From: a virus
Virus record (IMG/VR): IMGVR_UViG_3300044655_001242
Coordinates: 1-26,503 of that record
DNA length: 26,503 nucleotides
Reading direction: 5' to 3' (one strand)
Each line of letters opens with the position of its first letter. The stretch's first letter is position 1. Positions 7,407-15,419 of this stretch are shown piece after piece. The position numbers and the translations under genes are program-made. The notes under the pieces were generated by a model. That model was given only the letters and a program-made list of their open reading frames with translations, was not told the DNA's origin and did no database searches.

Positions 7407-8840
7407 TTATCTACCAATTGCTATAAAGTTATATGATAAAGTTTTTGCAACATAATCTAAATCAATACCGTTTGGTACAAACACACATATTTTAAAACCT
7501 GTCTGAGTTTTACCATATACAGAGAATGATAATGGCCATGATGTTTGATTTGTTTTATTAGTTTTTGTAGTACCATAAAACGTTCTTGACTTTGGATATG
7601 GTGCAGCAGTTGCACCTGATGCAGGAATATCTTCTGTAACAGTAACAGAATAATGTGTATTAGAAAATGATACGGTTTGTGGAAATGTTACAACCGCGTT
7701 AAACCAGGTTGTTGAATTAGTATTAGCATTACCGGTTGCTGTTTCAGTTTGTACTATATTACCTGTACCATGACCATAAACCATTATCGTACCATCAGGC
7801 AATTTTGTATTAGAGATTTTAATGGTATCGCTTAATGACATAGGTGATACTTTACCTAATTGGTCATCAACGTATTGTTTAGTTACAGCTGATAAAGCAC
7901 TGGTAGATGCTGTTGTTGCAGGTAATATTAAATCACCTGTCATTGTATCGCCAGTTTTTGCAACTAAACTTGTTGGGTTTACAGCTGTAGTAATAGCTTG
8001 ATTTAAAAAATTAACCACGTTGGTAGAGTTTAAAATACTAGCGCTACCAGACAATATAGATGTAAGGAATTTCTTCGATACAGCTTCATTATCAGTTACA
8101 CTACTATCAGAATACAACATACTACGCAGTAACAATGGTTTAGTCATTGTACGTTTAGCTGAATCTGAACTATTACGGTCAAGATATGGATTAGCAGTAC
8201 CGTCAGCTGTACCTAAAACTTCAAGTACAGATTTAGCTGTAACACCAGAAGTAGAAGCTGGTTTAAATAAATTTAACTGATCTGTTACGTATTTTGCTAC
8301 TTTGTTATCAACATAAAATCTAGATGCAGCAAAGAATCTGTTATCAGTTGTAGTAGGATTTGGATCGTAAATTGCGCCGTTAAGCGTATAGTTGCTAACT
8401 GCATCATTTAACGTTAGGTTACCAGTGATAGTGTAATCACCGAGTGTACTAACATAACCTTGTAATATATTTTTAACTGTAGCTAATGTTGGAATACTAT
8501 CATTCGATAATGAACTTGTTGATGCATCAAAACCAAAATTAGGAATAATATTAACCCATTTAAGTGTACCAGCTGCATCTGATGTACGCAAATTTAACGA
8601 TTTATCAGAAGCTTTATACCATAATTGTCCTTCAGTTGGGTGCGATGGTTCAGCTGTCCAAGAACAAAAGTTCTCCATTAAATGAACCATATTTTCCCAC
8701 AAATGTTCACCGTATTGTAATGACCCGTATCCGTGCAAAACTAACGAGGTCGAGGTATCGGTTTGATTTGGTAAAATCGATATGTCTGTTTTCCCTGTAC
8801 CAGCACTATCAGAGAAATTAATTTTATATGTTGTATCCAC
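7407..8840 (-). CDS. Tail-fibre-type protein (fibre paralog 2)
   Basis: A 477-residue protein. The start is GTG at 8840 with AGAGGA 5 nt upstream, and the N-terminus M-D-T-T-Y-K-I-N-F-S-D aligns with the paralogs. The shared domain has S-L-V-L-H-G-Y-G, W-E-N-M-V-H-L-M-E-N-F, T-E-G-Q-L-W-Y-K and K-W-V-N-I. The long middle contains several fibre linker repeats; the clearest reads T-G-D-T-M-T-G-D-L-I-L followed by T-K-Q-Y-V-D-D. An S-A-x-F-Y-V-D-N-K segment and K-K-F-L-T may be further copies. The C-terminus is a beta-rich domain with S-N-T-H-Y-S-V-T-V. These linker repeats are widespread in phage fibres and probably build a trimeric shaft. Confidence 0.85.
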   Translation of the reverse strand: MDTTYKINFSDSAGTGKTDISILPNQTDTSTSLVLHGYGSLQYGEHLWENMVHLMENFCSWTAEPSHPTEGQLWYKASDKSLNLRTSDAAGTLKWVNIIPNFGFDASTSSLSNDSIPTLATVKNILQGYVSTLGDYTITGNLTLNDAVSNYTLNGAIYDPNPTTTDNRFFAASRFYVDNKVAKYVTDQLNLFKPASTSGVTAKSVLEVLGTADGTANPYLDRNSSDSAKRTMTKPLLLRSMLYSDSSVTDNEAVSKKFLTSILSGSASILNSTNVVNFLNQAITTAVNPTSLVAKTGDTMTGDLILPATTASTSALSAVTKQYVDDQLGKVSPMSLSDTIKISNTKLPDGTIMVYGHGTGNIVQTETATGNANTNSTTWFNAVVTFPQTVSFSNTHYSVTVTEDIPASGATAAPYPKSRTFYGTTKTNKTNQTSWPLSFSVYGKTQTGFKICVFVPNGIDLDYVAKTLSYNFIAIGR

Positions 8841-8849
8841 GTGTATCCT

Positions 8850-9827
8850 CTATTGTTTACGTCCGATAACGGAGTATTTAAAACTGTAAACGTCTATTAA
8901 ACTATTTATAGCATCATCATCGAATATTAATCCAACAGTAGCTTGTAGTGTAAAACCGTTATCAGTTAATTTAATAGCTTTAGCGGGGTACGTTGCTAGA
9001 TTATCACCCAAATACCCGTTATATGCAGGGTCTGGATGTTTTAAGGTGCATGTTGCATTTACAGAATAGTTTGGCTGATTATTAGCATCTAACGAATAAG
9101 GTCTAACACCATCAGGAAATTCCACTGCAACTGTAAAAATATTACCATAACTAACACCACTTGTATAAAGTATTGGTGTCTGCTTAATGAGGTTCCCACC
9201 CCCGATAACACCTTCTAAGATAGCTAAATTACCTAATATCGCATATGTTTGTTCGTTTAAACTACCTGCAGTAGAAGATGTACCATTTAAAATCGGTCCA
9301 AGTGCTTGTAACGCTGAGTTAACAAACGAATCAACATACCCTCTGGATACAGCTTGATTACGGTTATCGTCTGTGGTAGCAACTAAAGATCCATCTTCGT
9401 TGTATTCTTCTGGCGCCAGGTTTAAAACACCTGTCATTGTACCACCAGTAATACTTAGCTTATCATTAAGTAATTTTAATGACTCAGGATCCAATTGCAT
9501 TTTTGGACTTTTACTGGTGGGATTATTAACAAATAAATCAAACCATTGGTAGTCGGTTGCTGAGGTCGAATAAATCTTGATCGTTTTTTCGACGGGGTTA
9601 TACCACAGTTGACCCTCAGTAGGGTTCCGTGGTTTGATAGGAGAACAAAAATGCTCCATGATATGAACCATATTAGACCACATACTCTCAGCATAATTGC
9701 TTGAGCCTGGTCCGTGCAACACTAATGTCGTGGTTGACGCATCAAATGTTGCAGGCGATATCGTTATGGTTTTTTTCTTGGGAACACTGCTATCCGAAAA
9801 ATGAATTTTGAACGATGTTGCGGACAT
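8850..9827 (-). CDS. Tail-fibre-type protein (fibre paralog 1)
   Basis: The first gene of the six-member fibre operon, 325 residues, starting at ATG 9827 just downstream of a late promoter at 9859-9866. The shared N-terminal domain has T-L-V-L-H-G-P-G, W-S-N-M-V-H-I-M-E-H-F, T-E-G-Q-L-W-Y-N and Y-Q-W-F-D-L. The middle holds the fibre linker T-G-G-T-M-T-G-V-L-N-L followed by A-V-S-R-G-Y-V-D-S. The last 110 residues are a beta-rich domain of unknown fold. The shared domain may be the virion-attachment end, with the variable C-terminal part exposed. That is inference from fibre architecture in general. Confidence 0.85.
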   Translation of the reverse strand: MSATSFKIHFSDSSVPKKKTITISPATFDASTTTLVLHGPGSSNYAESMWSNMVHIMEHFCSPIKPRNPTEGQLWYNPVEKTIKIYSTSATDYQWFDLFVNNPTSKSPKMQLDPESLKLLNDKLSITGGTMTGVLNLAPEEYNEDGSLVATTDDNRNQAVSRGYVDSFVNSALQALGPILNGTSSTAGSLNEQTYAILGNLAILEGVIGGGNLIKQTPILYTSGVSYGNIFTVAVEFPDGVRPYSLDANNQPNYSVNATCTLKHPDPAYNGYLGDNLATYPAKAIKLTDNGFTLQATVGLIFDDDAINSLIDVYSFKYSVIGRKQ

Positions 9828-9858
9828 TTATTACACTCATAAAAATGTGAATACATCG

Positions 9859-9866
9859 TATTTATG
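9859..9866 (-). promoter_or_regulatory. T4-type late promoter for the fibre operon
   Basis: The minus strand reads CATAAATA, one base off the T4 late consensus TATAAATA. It lies in the 58-nt gap upstream of the first fibre gene, about 32 nt from its ATG. The same octamer heads the tail tube and sheath genes, supporting a shared late sigma factor. Confidence 0.65.
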
Positions 9867-9885
9867 TATAACAATGTTTACCAAA

Positions 9886-11469
9886 TTATGTAAATGATGA
9901 CACTAAAGGTGATCCAATCAAATTAATAGGTTGTTCAATATTAATATAGAAACTATCAACGTGATCTTGAGTAGCACGAGGACTAGCTTGTTGGTAAACA
10001 GTAATATCGATAGATTGCCCAATTTGAGGTAATGGTGGAATACCATACATTGTTCCTAATTTTTGATCAATATGCAGCCAAGATAAATTTAGTTTACTAT
10101 TTGATGTGAAATAGTACGGTTCGTTTACACCTTTATTAATAGAAATAGAATTGTTGTACCCAGCTTTCCATATTGTATCTTGAACATCTACCAATTTATT
10201 ACGAGATACTATAATATCCATGAAATCTGTAGCAATAGCACTACCTATGGCACCCTTAATAGATAAATGAGCTGTTGTTTCAGTATTAGGCGTTTTACCT
10301 GTTAATAGCTTAGTAGATGGGTTGTACTTAGCCCAAGATGGTAAACCACTAATAGATTGAGTTATAGTTTGATATTTACTCTGAGGTGTAAATATATTTG
10401 TTAGTTGTACTGAAAAGGTCTCATTTAACCCAAACGTTAAATCAGGTTTAGGTGTTACTGCTATTTGTGTGTATTTTTCCGTTACTGTGTATGGTGTATT
10501 AGGTGTACTAACAACGCCTGTCGGTATCGGTGGTTTAATTGTATTAGGTATAGCAGGTTTACTAACTACAATTGAGCTAGACGAAGTAGGAACTTTCAAT
10601 GAATATATAAACACATCAGCTGGTGTAGCTAAATCATACACATCTTCCGATGATAATAAATGTTCAGGTAATATTTTTACAATATTGCCAGTTTTATTAG
10701 TTGAATTTACAGCTACATTCACTACTTTAGCGGTTTCATTACTACCAGATGTAACAACTGCAACAGTATCGGTTAATAAATCAGGTGAAGTCATCATAAT
10801 AACATCACCGGGATTCAACAATGTTTTCCAATCACCGAACGGTTTATTCCCGTTATATTTTAATTGCCAGTTACCGTTCGAAATTGCATCATATGAATGA
10901 CCAATACTACTAATAGGTAATGATGTACCTATTTGAGCAGCCATAGATTGCACTAAATCCCAAGGTTGTCTGACATCCCAGGTTTTACCTACATATGATT
11001 TTGCAACACTTATTAAATTATTAACTGATGTATCATACACACTACCAGTAAAAATAGCAGAACTGTACTCAACTGGTGTTATCTTGTTTGTTAACAGATT
11101 AATACTACTAATTACATTATCTGAGTAATAACTTGGATCAATAGCGTTTACAGTGGCTGCGGTAATAACATTCAAAGCTCCAGTTGTGCCAGAGGTTTTA
11201 AATGTAATCTTACTTAAATCACCATGCTTAGAGTTAGTGTAAACGCCATTTTTTGATTCAAAGATTATTGTTTTACTTAATGTATTTGGATAAAATTTGG
11301 TATATGGTACTGCTTTGTTATTAGCTAATAATGTACCACTAGGTGCACCACTTTGACTACCATATACATTTAAAACAATATATTTCGTTGCGTTTGATAA
11401 ATCAAATAGGTCAACAACTTTTATTGTTTGAGATTTACTCGATACTAATGATTGCGTTTTAAGATCCAT
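9886..11469 (-). CDS. Virion-type protein with degenerate NlpC/P60-like and Ig-like segments
   Basis: A 527-residue protein starting at ATG 11469 with GGGAGG 8 nt upstream. Residues about 150-265 look like an NlpC/P60 or CHAP-type fold: A-K-S-Y-V-G-K-T-W, a helix with W-D-L-V-Q-S-M-A-A-Q-I-G-T-S-L-P, then L-N-P-G-D-V-I-M-M and V-A-V-V-T-S-G. No cysteine stands where the nucleophile is expected, so it is probably inactive as a peptidase and may be structural or binding. Residues about 365-395 (S-G-L-P-S-W-A-K-Y-N, then L-T-G-K-T-P) match the putative Ig-like (He_PIG) pattern. It sits between the terminase and the fibre genes, and a surface or baseplate role is likely. No signal peptide is present. 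Confidence 0.65.
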   Translation of the reverse strand: MDLKTQSLVSSKSQTIKVVDLFDLSNATKYIVLNVYGSQSGAPSGTLLANNKAVPYTKFYPNTLSKTIIFESKNGVYTNSKHGDLSKITFKTSGTTGALNVITAATVNAIDPSYYSDNVISSINLLTNKITPVEYSSAIFTGSVYDTSVNNLISVAKSYVGKTWDVRQPWDLVQSMAAQIGTSLPISSIGHSYDAISNGNWQLKYNGNKPFGDWKTLLNPGDVIMMTSPDLLTDTVAVVTSGSNETAKVVNVAVNSTNKTGNIVKILPEHLLSSEDVYDLATPADVFIYSLKVPTSSSSIVVSKPAIPNTIKPPIPTGVVSTPNTPYTVTEKYTQIAVTPKPDLTFGLNETFSVQLTNIFTPQSKYQTITQSISGLPSWAKYNPSTKLLTGKTPNTETTAHLSIKGAIGSAIATDFMDIIVSRNKLVDVQDTIWKAGYNNSISINKGVNEPYYFTSNSKLNLSWLHIDQKLGTMYGIPPLPQIGQSIDITVYQQASPRATQDHVDSFYINIEQPINLIGSPLVSSFT

Positions 11470-11493
11470 AATAAAACCTCCCAGTTTTATTAT

Positions 11494-11522
11494 AGTATAA
11501 TAAACTTTATCAATTAAATCAA
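11494..11522 (-). promoter_or_regulatory. Sigma70-like promoter upstream of the 527-aa gene
   Basis: TTGATT (11517-11522), a 17-nt spacer and TATACT (11494-11499) on the minus strand use the same two hexamers as the queE promoter. The gap is AT-rich, and an overlapping TATAAT is also present, so the exact -10 box is uncertain. Confidence 0.4.
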
Positions 11523-11526
11523 CCGG

Positions 11527-12648
11527 TTACCACCCATCAGGAAAGAACTGATCAAAATTAACATCCATCCCACCGTTATTACCAAACACAGGAGGTGGAG
11601 GCATATAATCATCGTAGTCTTCATCAAAGAAATCGCTATCTTCTTTATGTTGAAATACAACATCATACGCGCGTTCTTCATATTGTACAAGTTCTTGTAG
11701 CATACGTACTAAAATAAGATGAGCTGCGATAGTATCATCATTACTACCGCTACGTGCAGCAAACGTTCCATTACGTCTAACAAAATTTTTCATCTCTGAA
11801 ATAACGACAGGTGATCTAATTTTTATTTTACCGGATTCAAAAATTTGTTTAAACAACAAACATACATTTGTTTTATTTTTACCGGTAAAGAACCCAATTC
11901 TTCGTTTACCAGGTTCAGAAATAAGATCACCAAACTCAACAGGATTCTCGTCTGATTCATACATGCTAATCAAACCTTCACCAATGCCATTATTTTCAAA
12001 ACTCCAATAACAATTTTCTGCACCACCAGCTTGTACAGTACGTAGCAAGTGTTTAAAAGTATTATAAACTAATGGTGTTGATGTTGTATTAGACCTAAAC
12101 TGAGCAATTTGTTCTAATTCTGGAAAACTATACAATAATATGACAGTATAATCAGATCCTGTGCCAGTTGATGGGTCAATTGCAATAGCGTAACTTTTAC
12201 CTGGTGTTATTTTATCAAACCAAGTTATTTCTCTTGCATCAGGTTCTGCTTTTGTATCACAATAATAATTAGTAATCAATGTAGAGCTAAACAATAATGG
12301 GTCAGATGAAATAAATTTACAATTGTGAGATAGAATATCATTAGCATAAAACGTATGAGATTCTGTTTCAACAACATCATAAACATCTTCCGTACCACCA
12401 TCTGTGATACTAACAATAGTTTTATTTGATTTACCACGTAGAGTTAAACCGACAGACACATCTTTTATTTGTATTTCGGTGTTGTCGGATGTGAATAAAA
12501 TATGACTATCTGTACCACTAATTGATGTACCATCATCAAATGTTAAAATTTTAACAGGTTTTGTACCCATTAATGCAACACCTGCAAATGATTCCCAGCC
12601 GTTAGGAGTTTTTATTTTAAAGTTGTTTATGTTTTTATGTAGCATCAT
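11527..12648 (-). CDS. Intein C-fragment fused to large terminase C-terminal half
   Basis: A 373-residue protein starting at ATG 12648 (AAGGA 8 nt upstream), overlapping the end of the HNH gene by 14 nt. Residues 1-109 are an intein C-fragment: block B with T46-D-S-H49, block F with V-Y-D-V-V, H98-T-F and Y-A-N-D-I-L, then S-H108-N109, followed by Cys110 as the +1 extein residue. Residues 110-373 are the nuclease half of a T4 gp17-type terminase: A-I-D158-P-S in the RNase H-like core, S-F-E218-N-N, and a terminal acidic pair N-D304-D305-T. These fit the three catalytic acidic positions of gp17 (D401, E458, D542). The tail is acidic with D-Y-M-P-P-P-P. Trans-splicing to the gene at 13518 would restore the packaging motor. 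Alone it lacks the ATPase. Confidence 0.93.
   Translation of the reverse strand: MMLHKNINNFKIKTPNGWESFAGVALMGTKPVKILTFDDGTSISGTDSHILFTSDNTEIQIKDVSVGLTLRGKSNKTIVSITDGGTEDVYDVVETESHTFYANDILSHNCKFISSDPLLFSSTLITNYYCDTKAEPDAREITWFDKITPGKSYAIAIDPSTGTGSDYTVILLYSFPELEQIAQFRSNTTSTPLVYNTFKHLLRTVQAGGAENCYWSFENNGIGEGLISMYESDENPVEFGDLISEPGKRRIGFFTGKNKTNVCLLFKQIFESGKIKIRSPVVISEMKNFVRRNGTFAARSGSNDDTIAAHLILVRMLQELVQYEERAYDVVFQHKEDSDFFDEDYDDYMPPPPVFGNNGGMDVNFDQFFPDGW
12322..12648 (-). other. Split intein C-fragment (109 aa)
   Basis: This fragment carries block B, F and G motifs, whereas most split inteins keep block B on the N-fragment. The break therefore lies between blocks A and B, as in the atypically split TerL intein AceL-TerL. 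All residues expected for splicing are present: block B Thr and His, block F His, penultimate His, terminal Asn and +1 Cys. No endonuclease domain is embedded. Confidence 0.9.
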
Positions 12649-13540
12649 ATTTGTTTCCTTTAGATATGTTTTCTCTCCATGTCAACATTTGTAAGTTATC
12701 AACATCTGCAATTATTGTAGGTAAAATACCATTGATAAACCCATAGTGAATTGGAATTATATGATCTAAATGGTACCCATCGCCGCCTGTAGTACGATGG
12801 TAACCATTAGGGTTGATACGGTCTTTATTTTGTCGGTAATTACGGTTTGTAAGCTTCCAAACAATACTTTTATATTTGTACCAGTCAGATCTATCATCTG
12901 GGTGTACACATTTACCTTGAGACCATAATTTTATAGATCGTTGTAACCAAGTATCATCGGTAGCGTAATCATTCATCCATTTACCACCTAATGATTCACG
13001 TACACGTGTTAAAAATTGTTTTTTTCGTTCAACGGTCCAATTTAATTTTGTGTTTGACGCTTTCGATGGATTACTAAACGTTGGATCCCCGTACTTTTCC
13101 ATGCAAGTATGTCTACGCTTGGTAACAGCTTTCATGTAGGTTCCATTTTCGACGCACTGATCTCGTGATTTCTTACGTTTTTGTTTGTTAACCTCACGAT
13201 TAGTCTCTAAGGTCTGGTGCAACTTAACACGTTTGTTTTCCCAATATTCAACTGGTTTAGCATTTACAGTCGCTGATATTATTTTACCTCTGCAAACTTT
13301 ATTACCGCATGATGTACCAAAAGACATTGTAGTAGAAACAAATTTATTGATTTCACCACATGAGCAATATTGAATAAAGTCCGGGTAGCACGAAATAAAA
13401 AAATCACGATAACTATGAAATCCGTTATGTGTTAAATGACGTAAAAACGTACCATTAGCTCTACAGTATGTTTCACCATTCAAAGGAGATACAACATATT
13501 TTTGTGATAACATTTCACTAGTTTCTTTGTAACATTTCAT
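12635..13540 (-). CDS. Free-standing HNH homing endonuclease within the split terL
   Basis: A 301-residue protein lying between the two terminase halves, overlapping the upstream one by 23 nt and the downstream one by 14 nt. An N-terminal zinc-binding region has C59-x-C61 and C78-x4-C83. Around residues 143-160 is a C-M-E-K-Y-G-D-P-T-F-S-N-P-S-K segment seen in phage homing endonucleases. The C-terminus has the HNH site: Y-H257-L-D-H260-I-I-P, D-N282-L-Q-M-L and R-E-N291-I-S-K-G-N-K. Known biology: in fractured genes with split inteins, a separate endonuclease cuts intein-less alleles and spreads the cassette; those first described carried a different endonuclease family. Mobility here is inferred. 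An alternative start at Met10 (13513) is possible, since no strong ribosome-binding site precedes the first ATG. Confidence 0.88.
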   Translation of the reverse strand: MKCYKETSEMLSQKYVVSPLNGETYCRANGTFLRHLTHNGFHSYRDFFISCYPDFIQYCSCGEINKFVSTTMSFGTSCGNKVCRGKIISATVNAKPVEYWENKRVKLHQTLETNREVNKQKRKKSRDQCVENGTYMKAVTKRRHTCMEKYGDPTFSNPSKASNTKLNWTVERKKQFLTRVRESLGGKWMNDYATDDTWLQRSIKLWSQGKCVHPDDRSDWYKYKSIVWKLTNRNYRQNKDRINPNGYHRTTGGDGYHLDHIIPIHYGFINGILPTIIADVDNLQMLTWRENISKGNKYDAT

Positions 13541-14396
13541 ATAAATCTTTAATAGGTATTTTTACAATTTCGTTATCGTTAATTAGAACTTCAACTAGAC
13601 TATCACCACGCAAACATTCATATTCTTGTTCCCATTTTTGAAGTCCTACCTTACCAATCTCTTGCTGTTTAAATGATTCATCTCTACCTGGTACTGTATC
13701 CCATTGTACAAAGAATGGAATAAACCCATTATTATTGAGGTTAGCACCTCTCCACAACTCAGCAAATTTATTATCATCGCCGTTTGGTGTGCTAGCAATG
13801 ATACAGCTACCACCAGTCGATAATGTAGGTGAAATAGAGGTCCAAAATTCTTCTGCTATAGATGGTTCAACAAACGCAAATTCGTCTGCAAAAAGTAAGG
13901 ATACAGACATACCCCGACCACTTTGCTCTGTTGTTGATTCTGATACAATTCGGTTTTTATTAGCAAATTCAATTTCTAATTTATTCCAGTTATTTGGGTT
14001 AATTGCAGGTTTAATCCAATCTGGTAAATTCTCATACATAAACACAATACGTTTAACCATATCTTTAGCACTTTTAGCTTTATTAGATATAATTAAAATT
14101 TCTTTATGTGAATTAAAGCATGCGTACCATAATAAAAAACCGCATGATGTTTGAGACTTACCTACTTGTCGACTAGCACAGACAATTGTTGATCTATTAT
14201 TGTGAAATGAGTCAACTAACTCACGTTGAAAATCGTATAATTTAAAACCAACCATACCTCTTGTAGGGTGGGTAATTTTACAATACGTCTCAATAAAATA
14301 TACTGGATCTTGAATACATTTTAACAATTCTAAAGCTTGTTCGGGTGTATACTCTTCCGGTGGACCCGGCATCTTTAATCTGGAGTTCTTAGCCAT
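13518..14396 (-). CDS. Large terminase N-terminal half (ATPase) fused to intein N-fragment
   Basis: A 292-residue protein. Residues 1-260 are the ATPase half of a T4 gp17-type large terminase, which pumps DNA into the prohead: F-K-L-Y-D-F-Q-R-E-L (adenine-binding Q region), Walker A A-S-R-Q-V-G-K80-S, Walker B S-L-L-F-A-D171-E172-F, and coupling motif A-S-T-P-N-G (201-206). At Cys261, just after the conserved W-E-Q-E-Y-E, the sequence switches to an intein N-fragment and stops after 32 residues. The nuclease half is in a separate gene 0.9 kb downstream. The start overlaps the small terminase gene by 8 nt, so translation is coupled. Joined to the other half at E260-Cys110 the product would be about 524 residues, reasonable against 610 in T4. 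Confidence 0.95.
   Translation of the reverse strand: MAKNSRLKMPGPPEEYTPEQALELLKCIQDPVYFIETYCKITHPTRGMVGFKLYDFQRELVDSFHNNRSTIVCASRQVGKSQTSCGFLLWYACFNSHKEILIISNKAKSAKDMVKRIVFMYENLPDWIKPAINPNNWNKLEIEFANKNRIVSESTTEQSGRGMSVSLLFADEFAFVEPSIAEEFWTSISPTLSTGGSCIIASTPNGDDNKFAELWRGANLNNNGFIPFFVQWDTVPGRDESFKQQEIGKVGLQKWEQEYECLRGDSLVEVLINDNEIVKIPIKDLYEMLQRN
13521..13616 (-). other. Split intein N-fragment (32 aa)
   Basis: Block A motif C-L-R-G-D-S-L-V with the catalytic Cys1, followed by a beta strand and I-K-D-L-Y-E-M-L, then a stop codon. The N-fragment of the AceL-TerL intein is similarly short, about 25 residues, and ends in a like helix. Fewer than 40 residues is unusual, since most natural split inteins have an N-fragment near 90-100 residues. 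Confidence 0.9.
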
Positions 14397-14814
14397 CTAA
14401 TGACTTACCTTGTAACATTTTAATAAGATCTTCACGGTCCATTATTAAATTATTATTTGTTACGTTTGTAGCAGAAGTGGGTTTAGAAGTTAGCTTATCT
14501 TTTTTATGTTTAAGTTCAGCTTTCTCTTTAACAGCGTCTAATGCAGTTGATAGAAATTTAGCAGCAGCTTCTAAATTCTTACCGTACATTCCAGGATTTT
14601 CACCTCTTTGAGATGACATTACTTGATCTGTAAATGCTGCGAAAGCAGCTGTATAGATTGTTTGATATTGTGCTTCTATTTCGTGTTCTTTTTCATCGTA
14701 TGACTCATAAACTACCATACCATTATCATCAAATGACGGTCTGTCTATTAATGTAGTACCGGGTTCAATATCAAACATACCTTCAAATGGATGTTCTATA
14801 AATTCCTTTGACAT
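14389..14814 (-). CDS. Small terminase subunit (T4 gp16-like)
   Basis: A 141-residue protein (T4 gp16 has 164). Its layout fits the T4 family: an acidic N-terminal region, a central helical pair (about residues 45-105, E-A-Q-Y-Q-T-I-Y to K-A-E-L-K-H-K-K) that would form the ring, and a C-terminal tail with T-N-V-T-N-N-N-L-I-M and a final helix. It regulates the large terminase ATPase and nuclease and recognises DNA for packaging. It lies directly upstream of, and overlaps by 8 nt, the large terminase N-half, as in the T4 order 16-17. AGAGGA precedes the ATG by 6 nt and a perfect late promoter lies at 14848-14855. Identification rests on layout and position more than on strong motifs. Confidence 0.8.
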   Translation of the reverse strand: MSKEFIEHPFEGMFDIEPGTTLIDRPSFDDNGMVVYESYDEKEHEIEAQYQTIYTAAFAAFTDQVMSSQRGENPGMYGKNLEAAAKFLSTALDAVKEKAELKHKKDKLTSKPTSATNVTNNNLIMDREDLIKMLQGKSLDG

Positions 14815-14847
14815 TATAAATCCTCTATATATGTAAATATAAGAAAA

Positions 14848-14855
14848 TATTTATA
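14848..14855 (-). promoter_or_regulatory. T4 late promoter for the terminase operon
   Basis: The minus strand reads TATAAATA, the exact T4 late promoter -10 box, 33 nt upstream of the small terminase ATG. The surrounding 130-nt gap (14815-14944) is very AT-rich and shows no other gene. Confidence 0.75.
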
Positions 14856-14944
14856 TCAAGATTCTTTAAGTAATTTAGTAATAAACACTAAGTTTAAGTA
14901 TATATCTATACTATAATCACAAAAAGTGCGGATCTATAAGGGGA

Positions 14945-15418
14945 TCACTTGGATTTATTGGGTTTACGTTTTGCAGGTTTTTTATCTCCCCACAAAGTTT
15001 TTTCAGTAACTAATCGAAAGGTTATACCATATTGATTGCAGAACTGCTGGCAGGCATTCCATTTTGCTACATTAACAGCAAACTGAACATCTTCATACAA
15101 TTTATTTTTAGCTGATTTAGCTCTAGAGAATTTAGTTTGTTTTTCAGGTTTTACTTCGATGATCTCTTTTTGTAAGAACCCATCTTTATTAACATATTCG
15201 ATATAATAATCAGGGTAGTACTTATGCATTCTACCATCTGTTGGTTTAATATAAGGTATTGCAATACCTTCAGAAGACCATTTTATTATATTAACATTAT
15301 TGTCAAAGAAGCTATGTACAGATAACTCCCAAGAGGACATATATCGGATTTTATTTACATCACCGATATATTTTTCTGGATGCTTAGGGTTATAAAAACC
15401 TTGTGTAAATCTAGCCAT
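14945..15418 (-). CDS. Head completion protein (T4 gp4-like, TnsA-type nuclease fold)
   Basis: A 157-residue protein, close to T4 gp4 (150 aa). I use the ATG at 15418, one base after the upstream stop, because the frame upstream begins only at a TTG. Family marks are K-Y-I-G-D-V-N-K-I-R-Y-M-S-S-W-E near the N-terminus, W-S-S-E-G-I-A-I-P-Y, then Y-Y-P-D-Y-Y-I-E-Y and I-I-E-V-K-P-E-K, and late on W-N-A-C-Q-Q-F with F-R-L-V-T-E. The P-D...E-x-K arrangement is that of TnsA-like PD-(D/E)xK nucleases. In T4, gp4 acts late in head maturation so that tails can join. A lysine-rich tail closes the protein. It shares a minus-strand unit with tube genes rather than with gp2/gp53 as in T4. Confidence 0.88.
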   Translation of the reverse strand: MARFTQGFYNPKHPEKYIGDVNKIRYMSSWELSVHSFFDNNVNIIKWSSEGIAIPYIKPTDGRMHKYYPDYYIEYVNKDGFLQKEIIEVKPEKQTKFSRAKSAKNKLYEDVQFAVNVAKWNACQQFCNQYGITFRLVTEKTLWGDKKPAKRKPNKSK

Positions 15419-15419
15419 A

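Noticed and set aside
12319-13616. Pseudogene or sequencing frameshift splitting the terminase
   Set aside because: Both fragments carry complete intein motifs exactly at the break, and an intact HNH gene fills the gap, so the split is functional in design rather than decay.
13735-14154. Plus-strand open frame opposite the terminase ATPase half
   Set aside because: Fully antisense to well-conserved Walker motifs on the other strand, with no start signals. The same applies to the antisense frame at 10469-10900.
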